Origin: Annulohypoxylon bovei var. microspora
Taxonomy: Eukaryota; Ascomycota; Sordariomycetes; Xylariales; Hypoxylaceae
DNA: 64,000 nt
Direction of reading: 5' to 3'
NCBI GenBank assembly: GCA_022836615.1
Contig: MU405275.1
Span: 146,596 to 210,595 of the forward strand
A model generated the notes under the pieces. That model did not search any database. It was not told the DNA's origin and saw nothing but the letters and a program-made list of their open reading frames with translations. Shown in pieces: positions 12,202 through 26,100 of the stretch. The position numbers were made by a program, and so were the translations under genes. Within the stretch, counting starts at the first letter, position 1. Each line of letters opens with the position of its first letter.

Positions 12202-14358
12202 TGGTGTATTGTAGCAGGCTCCTACAAGTTAAAAAGGAGGGAAGCGCCTAGCCACCGGGTAAACAGTCTTTGAGCAAGCTTCACTGCTGAGGAACTACGA
12301 TAGAAAACCTCCAAATGATCGTCCTTACGTGCAGCGCGATTACTTTATACGAACCCGATAAGACGCCGATATTCCTTGCGAACCACGTGGGTTCACACAT
12401 GCTAATGCAGAAAACATCAATAGCTCGGGGGATAATCAAGAGTTGACTAGGTGCAAGTGTATAGGAAACAAAGTAATATCATATATAGCACGCTATTGCG
12501 GGCACCGGCAAGCCTTAGCTGCTATGTGCACATAACAGAGCGGTCCTCCGCAATCTCATATTGTTCGAGAAAGAATCTTAATAAACACACTAGGAGGTGT
12601 GTTCCATCGAGCTACACCTTACCGAGTCCGGATACAAAGACGAAGTAAGAACCCGCTACCAGCTTCGCGTTAGTTTGGCCCGATACTACTGTAGTGGTCC
12701 CAGTTAGGGGGCTATAGGCTTCTTTTAAGAGTTCGATCATCTGTTCCGGAACGCGGAAGTGTGGGTGTGGGTGTGGCCCGCTAACGATGCATGTAATAAA
12801 TTACGCAAGGTACGCGTCCCTGAGAAGCTAACCAGACTGTTGAATTACCCCGACCTGGTATCTGCCCCCGCTTGTTGTGTCAAAATCGGTATTAGTTAGC
12901 CAGGGTTGCGTTTAACCGGCCTTCTTGCGCCAGCACAGTGGGTTTCCAGAAACAAGTCTTGCCATTCAGAACCATTTCCTAGCATGGGCTAGGAAGGGGT
13001 GTAAACAAGTTTGAATTTCATGCTATGAGTTTCGTAGTGCAATTAACCCTATCGTCTAGACATAAACGCGTGTATCGCACAGGAGAAGTCGGAGGAGGAC
13101 CTGTATTCAGGCGACCACTACGACGGTACAATTTTTAGACTACCTACCTACCTATCGAGTATTTGGCGATGATCTACATACATACTTAGCCTTATGTTTC
13201 CTAGGATGATCTTTGAGAGTTGAATAGTACAGAACCTAGAGTACGACGTAACATATGAAGGTAGTATGAGACTGCTTAGAATGTGACAGTTTACATATAT
13301 CTACCCATCTAGGTACCTAGGTAGGTATGCTCTCCTAGTAGGAAACAAGCATCCGATAGACCCATAGAAACAAGAGAAAAATTCCCCGGCGCCTTATAGG
13401 GGTGAGCCGACATGAAAAAGGCACAGGAAAAAAGGGGGGCTTTGGAGTGCACCAACGTCTAACTTGTGGCAAGCGGGTGTTGCATCAAATACCTACAGTA
13501 CCTACCTAGGTAAAGATAGAAATTTTGATAGCGTGCTCGCATAAATTCTCGATGCGCTAGGAGGCTTCGAATTGTTTAAGTCGGTTATAGACCGAACTCA
13601 TGTTGACGGGCCAATGTACTAAAGGGGGTATATCCCTGTTACACAAATACTGTAAAGATGAATTACATTCTGATAACTCTGCTATTAACATATCTACCTA
13701 ACCTACATACATGCTTGCACAGAAAATATCCGAGCGAAGATAAGTAGGTAAACTTCAGAGATACGAGACGATGTGACCTCGCTTAGAGTGAACATTTGAT
13801 GTTGGTGAGTTTAGTTATCAAGCGAAAGTGAAGTCGTGGGTTGTGCCTACCCCTAATACCATGATATAAAATCTCTAGTCCGCGCGAGTTTCGACCGGCG
13901 CGTGGCGTCTGCCAAGGCTGGGATAATATCCAGTTTTGGATTTAGGCCTCAGACTGTTCTAGATTTGGACTGGGACTGAGACTGGGGAACCCATGTACGT
14001 AATGGCACGCTTCTACCATAGTAAATAGTAAGTTAGGGCATGAAAGGATCTGCGGTTTGGTATTCCTTGTTGGCAATCATGGCATGCAGCTAAGTCGTTC
14101 GAAAATGCAGCATATCATGAGGATAATTCATCAGTCACGAGTTGGAGCAGTCGTCAAGACCTCTTTTATCCTTGGTAAGGTTGCAGCGCAACCCGGTTAC
14201 GCAGATCTATGAGCCGTCTTGAATCCAGTGACTGAATATATATGAACGACCCATCGCAATTTTGACGTCGATCTCTACTCCTTGACTCGGCTCATCCCCG
14301 TTTCGATCTTGAGCTTATCTGAGTAGTCGATGCACAGATGCTCTAACGATCAGTCACC
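12202..14358. other. Intergenic region
   Basis: No supported gene. The region holds the divergent upstream sequences of the FAD oxidase and the rhodopsin-domain gene. It contains several TACCTAGGTA-type motifs (13142-13155, 13300-13328, 13499-13513) and a short GTGTGG tandem at about 12760-12776. Open frames are short and unsupported. Confidence 0.55.
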
Positions 14359-15697
14359 ATGTCGACCTCTACAACATCTACGAATCCTAACCCAACGAGC
14401 TGGCTTCAAAATTTGGGTATCGCCATAGAGGTGGTATGTCCTGCACTCGCACTTATAGTCGTCGTCCTGAGGACATATATCAGGTTTGATACAAAGAGCT
14501 TCGGTTGGGGTAGGTTAACCATTCATGAATTTTATCATCAAGGTATGAGAGTAGCGCTAACATAAATCGTAAAGACGATGGCCTGATCGTTGCTGCGATG
14601 GCCTTGAGCATTGCTCTGGCAGTAGGCTCAATAAAAAGTATGAAGATACAAATCTGTGTCCGCTGATATTGTACCTAATTAACGAAATGTAGTTATGAAA
14701 ACACTTTACATAGGGATTCACTACTACGATGTCCCGCCCTATGATGCCACGGAAGGATTAATCTGGATATATGTTGTCGGCGCTGTCTATCAGCCCATCT
14801 TAACATTAGTCAAGCAGTCCGTTCTCGTCTTCTTACTTCGTTTCGCGGGTATCAAAGCAGGAGTCCGATATGTTGTCTGGGGCACTATCATCTTCAACAC
14901 GGTGCTCATGCTTGCGATATTCATAACCGTTATCTTCCAATGCACGCCAATTGAGATGAATTGGCACCCATTGGTTCCGGGACATTGCATCGAGCAATTC
15001 AAATTTGGCGTAGTAGCTGCTTGCATGACAATTGCGACCGATATTGTCTCCGTTGCACTTCCGTTCTACATTTTCCTCGGGTTGAAGATAAATAAAAATA
15101 GAAAGATTGCCTTGATTGGCGTCTTCATGTTGGGCGTACTGTAAGAAACCCCTATTTTCTACTCAGGATTTATAACCTAGAAGTGCGCCTGAAGAGGAAA
15201 CACTAACACTCAACGACAGCGTTACGGTTGTCAGCATCATCCGTCTCTACTTCCTCGCCCAGAACTTCAATGATACGAGTCTTGACAAGAATTTCTCTGT
15301 CGGGTTCTGTGTCTCTTCTATCGAGTGCAACCTAGCAATCTTGACCGCATCTGCTCCTGCGTTGTGGCCGCTTGTCCGTCGCTGGGTCCCACGCCTCAAG
15401 TCGACTAACAACCAATCTTACTACGGACACAATAAATATGGCGTCACATCGCACGCACAACAGGGCTATATAAGGACCACCGATGGACCGGAGGGTGATA
15501 TTGGGTTGAAGGACATGAGCGGCAGGCGAGTTCATACCGAAGTTCGATCCTCACGAGACTCAGACGAGGAAATCCTTACCGGCACGGGCATTATGCGCAC
15601 TACACAGTTTACTGTCTCGACTGCGGATAGCCGCTCAATCGCAACGCCGAATCGCAACTTTGAGGACCGTACAACACACTCTAAAGTAGGTATCTAG
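14359..15697 (+). CDS. Rhodopsin-domain integral membrane protein
   Basis: Four exons: 14359-14509, 14575-14637, 14693-15140 and 15220-15697, giving 379 residues. Introns are 65, 55 and 79 nt. The first join rebuilds FGWDDGLIVAAMAL, the expected acidic pair at the start of TM2 in this family. Seven hydrophobic segments can be followed. They start with IAIEVVCPALALIVVVLR and include LIWIYVVGAVYQPILTLVKQSVLVFLLRF, YVVWGTIIFNTVLMLAIFITVIFQC, ACMTIATDIVSVALPFYIFLGL and the last segment ending in the ECNLAILTASAPALWPLVRR motif. CTPIEMNW and the GHCI that follows give the conserved extracellular cysteines. The polar C-terminal tail of about 100 residues is cytoplasmic. This is the large fungal rhodopsin-like family that includes PTH11-related and SatJ-like proteins; no ligand is known. 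The gene has no cluster context. Confidence 0.9.
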
Positions 15698-17723
15698 TAA
15701 TGGCTCGTTTTGAGGTATTTGGCTATCATGCATGGAAAAAAATGGATGGCGTTAGGGGACGGTTGCTTGGATGGAACAAGAGGAATATCCCCTGATACCC
15801 TTTTCCTTTGTTTATTATCAAACCCGTAGTTTGGCTACGCATATTCCCTTAGTAGGTAAATACAGAATTCTAGAAAATTTCAGTTTATCGTTATGGGTGT
15901 CTAAAGTCCCATCGTAGAAAAGGAGTCACAGATATCGCGTGCAACCATTCAAATTAGCTACCTACCTAGGTACATACCAAGGTAGGAAGGTAGGTACCTA
16001 GGTGTTTTAGAATTACGCTTTTTATGATGACCACTTTAGCTTCTGGTGTAGTGTGTGCAGTAACGGGTTAGAATTGAGCTCTATGTCCGGATGATGATAG
16101 ACGTTGATACTGGGCTGAATGACGACATTAGCTCCTTCAATAGTTCGGAACGATGTTATCTTGGCCGCACGGTTCGCCCAAGAGACCCTTTTGGCATCTG
16201 ACATATCGGGCTCTATCTAGTGTGAATCTACATATTCTATTTTCTACTATGATCTGCCAACCTACTACTGTAGAAACTGATGTCGAGTGGAAACTTCATA
16301 AGAGTAATTAGGTATTCTAGAAGGTCGAGATCGCCCGCATAGTCACGCCCCAAATAATAAACATGACACACAAATCAGACAATAGTGTACAATGAAAACA
16401 GCTACATAATACCTTTTCATTGACAGATCCTCGCAACAGGGCTTTCTAGCTTGCCCCTGCTGCTAATACTAGACTCATGTTTGCGCAGCAATCTGATCCG
16501 TGCTCCGACCAAAGTGTTTTGCCCTGAGTCAACTCCGAATGACATGTTGACATATTAGCTTTCGAATATGAACTACCTACCGTATTAAGAATACTTGTGG
16601 AACTATTCCTCATGATCCCAGCGTAGATCAATAACCGCACGGCCAACACGCTTGCATTTTCCACGTTCATCGATACTAAAACCACGATACTACCTTGCAA
16701 CGCATAAGATCGCTTGTCCGGAAACTTCACCCGCATACATCTATCCGCGATGGGTTACGTGGTTATGTCCTTCAAACTAGATCGTTTTAGTCTCAGGCAC
16801 CGTCGGAGCTCAGGGTGATCGGAACATCCCGAGATAGATATTAGGGCCGAGTACTTATGGTGTCATTTAGGTAGCTTTGCCGCACAAACACCACCGATAC
16901 CCACAGTTCGTCCCGAAAATTTCCCCCAGTGAGAGCCAACTCGGAATATTTCATAGCTTATCTCCCCTGGACATCACATATTAACACATCGCATACATGA
17001 ACGCAGTTTGCCCGAATGATCCGGATAGACATCGGCCACTAGTATACTCTGGTATATCTTTGTTGAAAGCTATAACCCCGTCCTCGAATTGGCCATCTAT
17101 CGTAATGAGCTAGGGGCTATAATTTTCTTTTAGAGCAGCCGCTAAACATTCCTAAGACTGCCTTGGTGGATTTCTCCGTATCTCTCATCTCCACCTGCCT
17201 GTCACTCACGCAGTACCGACAGGTTTCGGCATATCAAGTCGAGTATGTTGGATTTGCTAGCGGATAAGTTTGTTCGGCGACCAATCTCTAACGAGTGGGT
17301 TCACCGATGGGCTGTGCATTTTGACGTACATATTGACAGTCCTTAACCTCGTCTGGAACGATTGACTAATCCAAACATGATAGTGCCGATGTGTAGAATA
17401 TACCTAAATGCAGTACAAAACTTATCCGGCCTACAAACTTCTTGGGTGCTGGTAACTAGCTCTATCTTTTTGAAATTTTCTGTTATGAATTTTTGCGACA
17501 AAAGGGAAAGCTTACCAGAGAGGGAAACAGTCGACATTAGTCATTAAATACCCAGTAGATTGCTTCAGCAGGATGACCCTCAAATGAAAATCTTATAATA
17601 GTAATAACTAGCCATTGTTATATCTTGTTGTAAAATATTATTATAATGACGTTAAAATGGACGGTGTGGGAATGAGTCGAGAAAAGGAGGGGGGTCAAAA
17701 AAATATATGGACAAGAAAACAAT
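15698..17723. other. Intergenic region
   Basis: No supported gene in about 2 kb. A dense patch of the palindromic CCTACCTAGGTAGG-type motif lies at 15959-16003. The short open frames here lack any recognisable domain or splice pattern. Confidence 0.55.
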
Positions 17724-17728
17724 AAAAA
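17724..17728 (-). terminator. Pol III terminator of tRNA-Ser
   Basis: A run of five T on the minus strand begins 7 nt after the tRNA 3' end. A second run of seven T lies at 17697-17703. Either would stop RNA polymerase III. Confidence 0.7.
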
Positions 17729-17734
17729 GGAATA

Positions 17735-17826
17735 CGACACAGGCCCGATTCGAACGGGCGCCTCCGAAGAGATGTGATCAACTCAAGGTTCGAGTCACAC
17801 GCGTTAGACCACTCCGCCACTGTGCC
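17735..17826 (-). tRNA. tRNA-Ser(CGA) with short intron
   Basis: The minus strand folds into a full class II tRNA of 92 nt including a 10-nt intron. The acceptor GGCACAG pairs with CTGTGTC (one G-T) and the discriminator is G, as expected for serine. The D arm is TGGCGGAGTGGTCTAACGCG. The anticodon stem TGTGA/TCACA holds the loop CTCGAA, then intron CCTTGAGTTG, then A, giving anticodon CGA. A long variable arm (CTC-TTCG-GAG) and the T arm GCCCGTTCGAATCGGGC complete the molecule. Spliced length is 82 nt, normal for tRNA-Ser. The intron sits at the canonical place one base 3' of the anticodon. Confidence 0.95.
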
Positions 17827-20444
17827 TATGGCCTCGTAGGTGGTCGTTCAATGACCGAGGCTATCCGAATATGTTGGAAGGATTGTAACGTGGCTACTTA
17901 TTGTAGCCCGCCAATATTGCCGGAAGTTTTCTCACCAATGAGGCGTCGCCTCCACAAGCGTTAGCGCGATTTATCGGACATCACAAGCAGCATTAGGTAC
18001 CTTTATCCCCTGATTATCTAATTGACACATGTCGCTACCTACTACCTCCTTGATATTTGTTAATTACCTTACGAAGTAATCTAGAGGATAACTAATGTAC
18101 AATGCCTTGAATTACCTGTATTATAGTCTATACTTATTCTGATGTCGTTCTGCTGTGAGATTGTTCCTTAACTTCATTTCGACAAGCATATTCGGTAGAC
18201 ACATGAATCCAACTAGATTATATTTGTTAGGGTATAATGTTTATGCACCTTTTATTGTCGTTGATATGAATAGGTAGATTTAATATATAATGGTGGAAAT
18301 CATAAATAGACCTGAATAATTACCTACCCAGTCATTCAATACCTATGTAGGGCTCGTTTTATATTAACTTTTTGATACCAACCGCATACTAAACTTCTAG
18401 CAGAAAGAGATCTTTACCTAAGTAGTTATATGATTCAATTCGGCCAATTATTTAGCTGCGAGGTTCAGCCTTAACTCTCGACTTTTACCTTATTGTGCTG
18501 CTTCAACCATCACTAATCCAGGAACTTAGGACCCATACCGAAATAAGCAACGCCATGGCTATATTGCTAGGAGAGCGAAAATCCTGGGCGATATGGATGT
18601 GCTTCGTTTGAGACAAGTAATATTTTGCTATAGCTGAGCTAAGAAAGCCTACTGATAAATGTGGACATTGTTCGGGAAGGCATCGGTCGGTGTCTAAGAA
18701 GCGTGTTAATACGATAGCTACCCGAGTACTGATCAAGTTGATGGTGTTGCATGTAATTCCTTCACTTAATGTTAGCTAGGTTAACATCCATATAGTTACT
18801 AAGTAGGTAATCATGAGGAATATGTGCATATAAGTAACCAGTCAGACTGTGAATTTTAATGTTTGTGTGTCATCGTGGATCAGCCAAAGCAGGCCAAACA
18901 GTAGTCATCATGCTGGAAGATAAAAGGACCAAGTAATACAACGGGGTAATTCGGAAATGGAGAGGAATATCGTACCGTTGATGACATATTTAGACCTGTA
19001 TAGAGGTAGTTGTCCGGCTTACATGACTATTGAAAGTATGCTTGGCGTCTACAGGCTCAAAAGCAATCGCTACATCTTGTAACCTTAGGTACTTACTTCG
19101 CCATACATCGAAGTACTGAATGTGTGAGGGAAGTAATGAATATTGCCGGTGTAAGTGAATCCTTGGCTAATCGACACGCGACTGTAGGCAATTGCCCATC
19201 GCAATATTGGCAAAGGGTTGAGTTGGAATAAAATTACAGGTGATTGAGAATTTGCGAAGGACAAGTATAGAGGGGCAGCGGGTGAAAGGTTTATCCGAAG
19301 TTATCTCATTAGTAGGGTATAATTTATAGGGTATAATTCCGTAGTCGAAAATAACCCCGCACTTTATTGGATTAAACATGCACATATTCGATTACTCATC
19401 AATTAATCTTTTCTGTCCAAGTCATATTTTATTTTCTCCATTTTCACGCTGTTGATCCGTTCTATCCATATCAAAATAGGAGCAGGCTTACCAAAAAGTG
19501 TATACAGCATGATCTGAACACAGAAACCTATAATGCGCCCGTTAATATTTTCATGAGCGGGAACACATTGACCCTCATTGGTATCATCGTCTTGTCGTAG
19601 AAAGAAGCCTACCAAATGGCCACACAAGGTCAGGGGAATATGTGGCTATGTCGCCGTATTGCCATCCTCTATCTGCCTGGCTGGGGTTCGATTATTCTCG
19701 CATTTCCTTCCGCATGCGAATTCCGTATGCGAACTCAAGCGATTGCGCGGGTCGGCTTTTCGGCCGCACTGAAACCTGTTCTACATATCGATACGAAGCT
19801 GCAGCAATCGTAAGGCGGGATAAATCATTGCTAGGTGGAAGAATTAATAAACGATCTCTACTTTTAGCTACTAGGTATGTCGGAATAACGATCCTAATCG
19901 CTGCGATTCGACGGCAACACCTGAGGTTACACACGTATTACTAATAACTGCTGGCACCATCTCGACGTGCTGCACCGGGATTCTTTGTTGCTTACTTACC
20001 TACATGGGAATTCTCGCTCAGCAACTTGCATTTTCGCGCATAAGCTTAGGTGATCAACTCTAGGCACCAGAAAAAGTGCCCAGAACCAACAGCCAACAGC
20101 CAACAAGATATGTATCTACGCACTTTTGCCATTCGCAAGATGATGGATACGCGTCGGAACTGAGCTGATCGGATTCTTGTTCGAGATGATCTATTCTAAA
20201 TCACCTGTAGGGAGCCTCGGCGTCGTCGAACCGTGCCTTAGCTGATGGCCCATGACGCTGACCGGGTTCTAATGTGGGAGCCTAGTCTATCCCAAGATGG
20301 TTCCGGTAAGGACGGACAGGCTATACTAGTCACCCCTAATAAGATTTGTATCATGTTACGTCGGCTTGAAATACTGACCTGCTTTTAAAAGGACCAATTG
20401 TTGGAATATTTCCAATTATCCATAGTTATTAATACGTTTCAGCG
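17827..20444. other. Intergenic, partly AT-rich
   Basis: No supported gene in about 2.6 kb. From 17960 to 19400 the DNA is AT-rich with scattered short frames and no family motif. 20050-20440 is the probable upstream region of the F-box-like gene. Confidence 0.5.
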
Positions 20445-21440
20445 ATGTTACTCAATCTCCCGCAAGAGCTGCGGGACCATATCTTCACCTACGTTTGCCT
20501 TGATACACACTCGGATCCATCACTATCAAGGTACCGTAGAGAATGTCGTAGGACGTGTGAGCGACAGAGCTACTCTTTGGCACCCATGGCCAGAGATCGC
20601 GTCTGGTTCGAGCAGCAGTCCTTCCAGAACCCGTTGCTCTCGCTGTTGCTAGTCAACCGCCAAGTTCATCGAGAGGCGCAAGATGCGCTGCGGCGTATGA
20701 GCGAACTACCAAACTATGCTATCGATATTGCGTTTCTAAAAAATGGAACTCTATGGCCCACCTGGTTATCAGTTCCGAAACTCCAACAAACGCTCGGGAA
20801 TGTTTATGCACAATTTCGAGTTTTTCCCGTTCCCGAACACTTGCAATCGCATGTCCCGGACGACCCATATTGCTCAGAGAAACCGGGACCGCCACCAATT
20901 GTCTGGTCGTTCTATCACCTTCTGGCAGGGTTCCTCCGGAATGGCCCGCTAGCTTTGGACAGAGACAACGATAGTGGTGGTTTCACAGTTCAAAATCTCG
21001 TCCTAGATTTCTTGCCGACAAATGAAAAGGGTATCATCCCTCTTGCGTCCTTTGTACAATACTTTAAGGAAGTTGACGATATGGCCGCACTTACCGATCC
21101 CGAGAAGAGTTGGGTATTCGATCAAGATGAGGGCCTCCTTGCTGCTGAGTATTTAGCTCATTTTGTTAGAGCGCTACTTCTCCGAGTGCTCAATCTTGGC
21201 ATATCGACTATAAAGTATGGTAAGATCCTATATGAGAATGTCGGAGATATAGAAATTCGGGTCGACGGTCGGTTAAAATGGCATATGGATATTCCCAATA
21301 TGTTCTCGGTCCTCTCATTTGACCATGGGATTAGTACCTCGCATAGGTTGGAGCAGGAGCAAATGTTCGCACATTGGAAAGAGTTGACCTTGGCAAAGCG
21401 ATTAGAAGCTGGTCTGCCTACTGAACAAAGTTCTAGTTAA
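20445..21440 (+). CDS. F-box-like / 2EXR-type fungal protein
   Basis: A single intronless frame of 331 residues. It begins MLLNLPQELRDHIFTYV, the leucine-proline-rich opening of the fungal F-box-like and 2EXR families, and continues to LLSLLLVNRQVHREAQDALRR (about residues 64-84), the second conserved helix in such proteins. The rest is a soluble, mixed alpha/beta sequence with no signal peptide or membrane segment. True F-box proteins bring substrates to SCF ubiquitin ligases. Many fungal members of this group have no known partner, so that role is inference. A second protein of the same general kind lies at 55.7-57.2 kb, but they do not look like recent duplicates. The gene stands alone. 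Confidence 0.85.
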   Translation: MLLNLPQELRDHIFTYVCLDTHSDPSLSRYRRECRRTCERQSYSLAPMARDRVWFEQQSFQNPLLSLLLVNRQVHREAQDALRRMSELPNYAIDIAFLKNGTLWPTWLSVPKLQQTLGNVYAQFRVFPVPEHLQSHVPDDPYCSEKPGPPPIVWSFYHLLAGFLRNGPLALDRDNDSGGFTVQNLVLDFLPTNEKGIIPLASFVQYFKEVDDMAALTDPEKSWVFDQDEGLLAAEYLAHFVRALLLRVLNLGISTIKYGKILYENVGDIEIRVDGRLKWHMDIPNMFSVLSFDHGISTSHRLEQEQMFAHWKELTLAKRLEAGLPTEQSSS

Positions 21441-23197
21441 TGCGACGATTGACCCCCATTTACGGCTCTAGGTGGACGCGATATTTCGATAATTATCCCT
21501 CTAAGATTGGAATTAAAATAACCTACCTAACATTATCTTCCCACAGGAACCTAGAAAATCGGGTTTCTAAGCTCGCTACATCCCCCTTTTCATCAACCCA
21601 AATCTGACTCGAAACAATAGGTAGGTAGTTATGCGTTGCCATGCGTACACTGTTATCATCAGAATCGCATGAAGCGCGTAAATCGACCCGATAGTTTGAC
21701 GTCTATATTTCGATATACACTGAATATAGGTAGCTTCGGAGCGGCTTAGACCTTCGGGTACCTAGTAAACATTGATGAAGATTCCCGCGTGCGACTAAAC
21801 TGGACCCGGTTACTGAGGCGCTTGCGACAATCCAATCAGCATGCTGGGCTCCATCGGCCGCTTGCAGGTGCTAGATGAGCATCGGAGCGGAAGCAAATGC
21901 GCAAGACGGCGTTAGATGAAGTCATCTAGCTTGAAGGCGTAACGAAGTCCTGTCGAAATAATCATTGGCTAGGGACAGTTCTTGGTCTCTTATTATGTAC
22001 GTCGTCGAGGGGTAGTGTATATTGCCTAAGATATCGTGGGCATTCTGGAGATAATTACGTTTTCAAGTTTATCCCGAACGATTCGATACTTATGGACTGC
22101 AACACGAGAAGGAGTACTCGTCGTCCATGATTCTGTTTTAATATCTACCTACCTAGGTATTGTTATAGATTTCTTGTCATGCCTAGGCGACGATCGTTAC
22201 TTCAACGATTAAACTCGGTGAGCAACGCCACAGCACAAGCCACTACTATCATAGTACTTTAGCGCTTCCAAGCATGTTCTCTGGGAGGCTAGATTAGCGA
22301 AAACAGGTAAGCAAGCCTCCCCAATCATTTCAAAGATCTTTCCTGCAATTCATTTTCTTTGATTGCAATCCTCCTTCGATATCACAGCTCCTTACTCAGT
22401 CTAAGTTAATTATAGCATATAACGGTTGCTAGTTCGATTGTCACAGCCACTTCATCCCGAAGTGGGCTGAAGCGATTCACAAGAACGATGTAGAGAACGG
22501 TGTAGCAATCATGCACGTTCTTCAGAAAACTAACAATAGAGAGGTCTCAATCGTCCCTTGTCGCTTCGATGAGAGCCTATAGCTTATGATCGAGATGTGT
22601 GTTACAACTAGGATCAGACGATCTCTTGAGGGTGGTGTCAGATAGTAACACTAAGAGGTTCGTACGTATCTGAAAAGCCGAGAATGATGTTACCTCGGGA
22701 TGCATCTTATGGATGTTATAGACACCTAACTAGGTAAGGTCACTATATTATATGCACGTTGGAGGCAGTAGAGGCAGGCTAGATGTGTATACAACGTCCC
22801 TATTGGATCCTTAAATGCTGACCCGGGCGCTAGACCATTCATATAGCCCAGCTATATCACCAACACGCCTCTTTTGAGAAAGGCTGCGCACGAGGAGTGG
22901 GTGTGGGATAAAAATTGCACATCTATTTGTGCGACCTTACATTGAGGGGTAATAATAACTCTTCCTCGAAGCTCGCCGTTCTGGACCGGTCTGTCGATTA
23001 CTGCCAGGGCTTACAAGATGTAAGACTGTTTAAGATTCCTTTTAGCTGCCGGGATCTGTGGCAATCATTTTGTTACTTTGTTTCCGGCTCGCGGGAAAAC
23101 ACTCGATTGAAAGCAAGCCATCTCTGGAACTATGCCGGACTAGGTAACGGATCTGTAACCGCTTAGCGGCAACTGCCTACCTAGGTAGTCTTCGACG
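21441..23197. other. Intergenic region
   Basis: No supported gene. The TACCTAGGTA-type motif occurs at 22143-22159 and again at 23177-23189, just upstream of the DUF3433 start codon. An 83-codon frame at 22915-23166 has no support. Confidence 0.55.
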
Positions 23198-26100
23198 ATG
23201 CATCGTGCGCCGACCAGGTGGAGCCTTGCCGGTGCCGGTGCCGGTGGTTTTGCCCCGGTTCCGCAAATCGACGCCCTAGACGAATGCGGCGATGGGGATC
23301 AACGACAACCGAAGTGGACTTCTAGAGATTTTAGTAGTCAAGTTCGACAAGTACCCCGACATAGCGCGATACATCAGGAGCAGGAAAGCGACCATATGAG
23401 TGTTCAGGGGAGCGTCCACAGCTCTCCTGCCTTTTCGGATACTACGCTCGTCGGGGGCGATTATTTGGATGTGCCGACTCATCATTACGACGAGGTAGAT
23501 CTCGGAAACTGTATAGAATATCATGGATATTACGGACCTGAAGTCGCAAGCCTCCCTCCAACCCCAAGTATTAAAGCTGGTGTCGGGCTGGAGGTTTGTT
23601 CTGGGCCTGTCTCTTCTTACTTAACTCCTGGGGGACTCTATGTCGACGACCCCTGGAGTAATATTAGTTACCGTGGTTCGGAAGGGAGGATTGAAGAGAA
23701 GGTCCCCGGTCAACCACAAGATTACAAGCCGCCTGTCCTGAGAATGCGGTTTCTAGTTATCCTCTTGTTTATTCTCGCAATTCTCGTTGCCCTGGCTGAA
23801 CTAGCAATTCAACTTCTACCCAACGATTCTGGTATCGCTGCACCTTCTCGGGTAGTCAATGACACGGTCGATATCAGTCCACGGTCTATTTATGCTGGTC
23901 GAATTGGCCTGTTCAGTACTATGACGCTCTTCAAACGCCAGAACAATACTAGTACTGACAACCCGGCCCCAGAAACGACGACAAGTGTGACATCGTCAAT
24001 TGAAACGATACCTAACACCGCACCTACTACTGGAAATGAGATAACGACTGCAACATCACCAACTTCAACGTCATCAAATATTCCGACATTTCCAGGAGAG
24101 GATGTCAGTACGGATACTATCGAAACATCGACGCCGTCAATCACGATCCCGGACATAACTTCATTTTCAAAGACCTCACCATGGCCTATCAGTTCGACCT
24201 CAACTAGTATAACATTGCCTTTACCTCCTCCATCTTCATCAACTACTGTCTCCCAAACTGAACCACCGCCCCCACCACCTGCTTCTACTACCTCAGAGGA
24301 TAATCTACCACCACCAGTGACTTCTTCATCGATTTCTTCACCCTCATCATCCTTTATACCACCCACATTACCGGGACATCAAGAACCAACTTCGTCCTAT
24401 GAAAGTTCATCCCCAACAAGTGGCGACACAACAACCTCAAAAATAGGGGACCCATGGCCGTCGCATACATTAGACCCCACCACTTTTACATCGTCTACAA
24501 GCATTGATGGAACCGGTCCCCCTTTCACCCTCCCTACCTGGCCAACGAATCCCCATGACCCGTCTTCATCGACATCATCTACAGGCCCTCCAAATTCAGG
24601 ACCCACGAACCCTGATTCTACTCCAGCAGGTCCTACACTGACTTTACCTACGCTAAGTCTACCTCCATTAACGCCTCCTACGTCAACGTCGATAATAGTA
24701 ACGTTGCCTACCTTAACTTTACCCTCGCTACCTCTTCCCCCATCGTCAAATTCTCCTGGTGGACCTGGGTCAGATACACCTACCACATCTAAGAGCCTCC
24801 CATTTCCCAGTTCTACAGACCCCCCCGGAACGACAACAGATCCTCCAGGGGCTACCACGCTCCCAGACACTAGTACTTCTAGCACGAAAGTTTCGAGTAC
24901 GAGGACTAGTCCGCCAGGAAATGACCCCAGTTCAAATCCTATCGGTCCTACTGAACCAATGTCATCGACGGAGCCGCCGTCTTCCAGCAGTTCAAGCAGC
25001 ACCAGTAGTTCTACCATTGCTTACACAACTAATACTGATTCTTTGAGCCATTCAACATCTTACATCGAACCTCCTTCCACATCTAGCACACTCACAACGA
25101 GCAGTTCAACTCATACAATGGACCCGCTGCCTAGTATTCCGGAACCTATCGCCACAATTACCATATCCCCTGATACGCAGTCACCACCCCCACCTATTAC
25201 TACGACAATGGTAACTTCAATCAAAGGGATTAGTGGAAACTTCATAGAAACCACTCTAGTGAGCGTCATAAACGTCCTTAAAGCCAATGCGGATGACGCC
25301 TTGACAGAGTATGTCACTGTCCTTTCGGACTCGAATGGTAGGCCAACCATGACTACGACATTCCTTGCGCAGGTGTCAAGGGTGCCAGGCTCAGTCTTTA
25401 TTTTTCAGGCCTTTAAGACGACACTTACAGATTATCAGGGGCGTGGAACCAAAACAGAAGACTATTATATTAGCCAATCTACACAAATTCTTTACGATAC
25501 GAATCATCATCCGACGGCTACCCGGACTCTGCCAATTTCGGAAACTATATCGCTTATAACGCTTCGCGACGGCAATGGGGTAGCTACGGAGACGAAAACT
25601 GAACTAGTTCCGATTTCCTCAACGACCACCTTAGTTATATCACCAACTTTGGCGGCCTCACCTATCTCGAAAGAAAATAAGACATTACATGTAGTCCCTA
25701 TCTCGGATGGAAAGTATTTCCTGGGTCTCATGCTTCCTACCCTCGTCGCGATTCTCGTATCAATTCCGATTCGAATTATCGATCAAACTGCGAAGCTCTA
25801 TCAACCGTTCTATGCCCTAGTGTCATCCCGAGGAACCAAAGCCTGCGACACATTGTGTTTCCCAACCGCTGGCACATGGAGTCTAGCAGCACGCATTCGC
25901 GCATTATTGAATGGTCAAGTCCTACTCACATTGACGGGACTCCTAGTATTAGGAAGTGTCGTCATGATTCCCTTAAGCTCCGAAGCCGTTGGCATAATTC
26001 TAACAGGCCCTGAGTGCGCGGCAACACGAGGGGACACGTTGGTCTGTAAGATGGCGCTTGGGGTTTACTCGGTACGAGCACAAATTGCCGTAGCACTTCT

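Noticed and set aside
23890..25017. Long Val/Gly-rich minus-strand frames opposite the DUF3433 gene
   Set aside because: They are shadows of the low-complexity Ser/Thr/Pro coding sequence on the plus strand.
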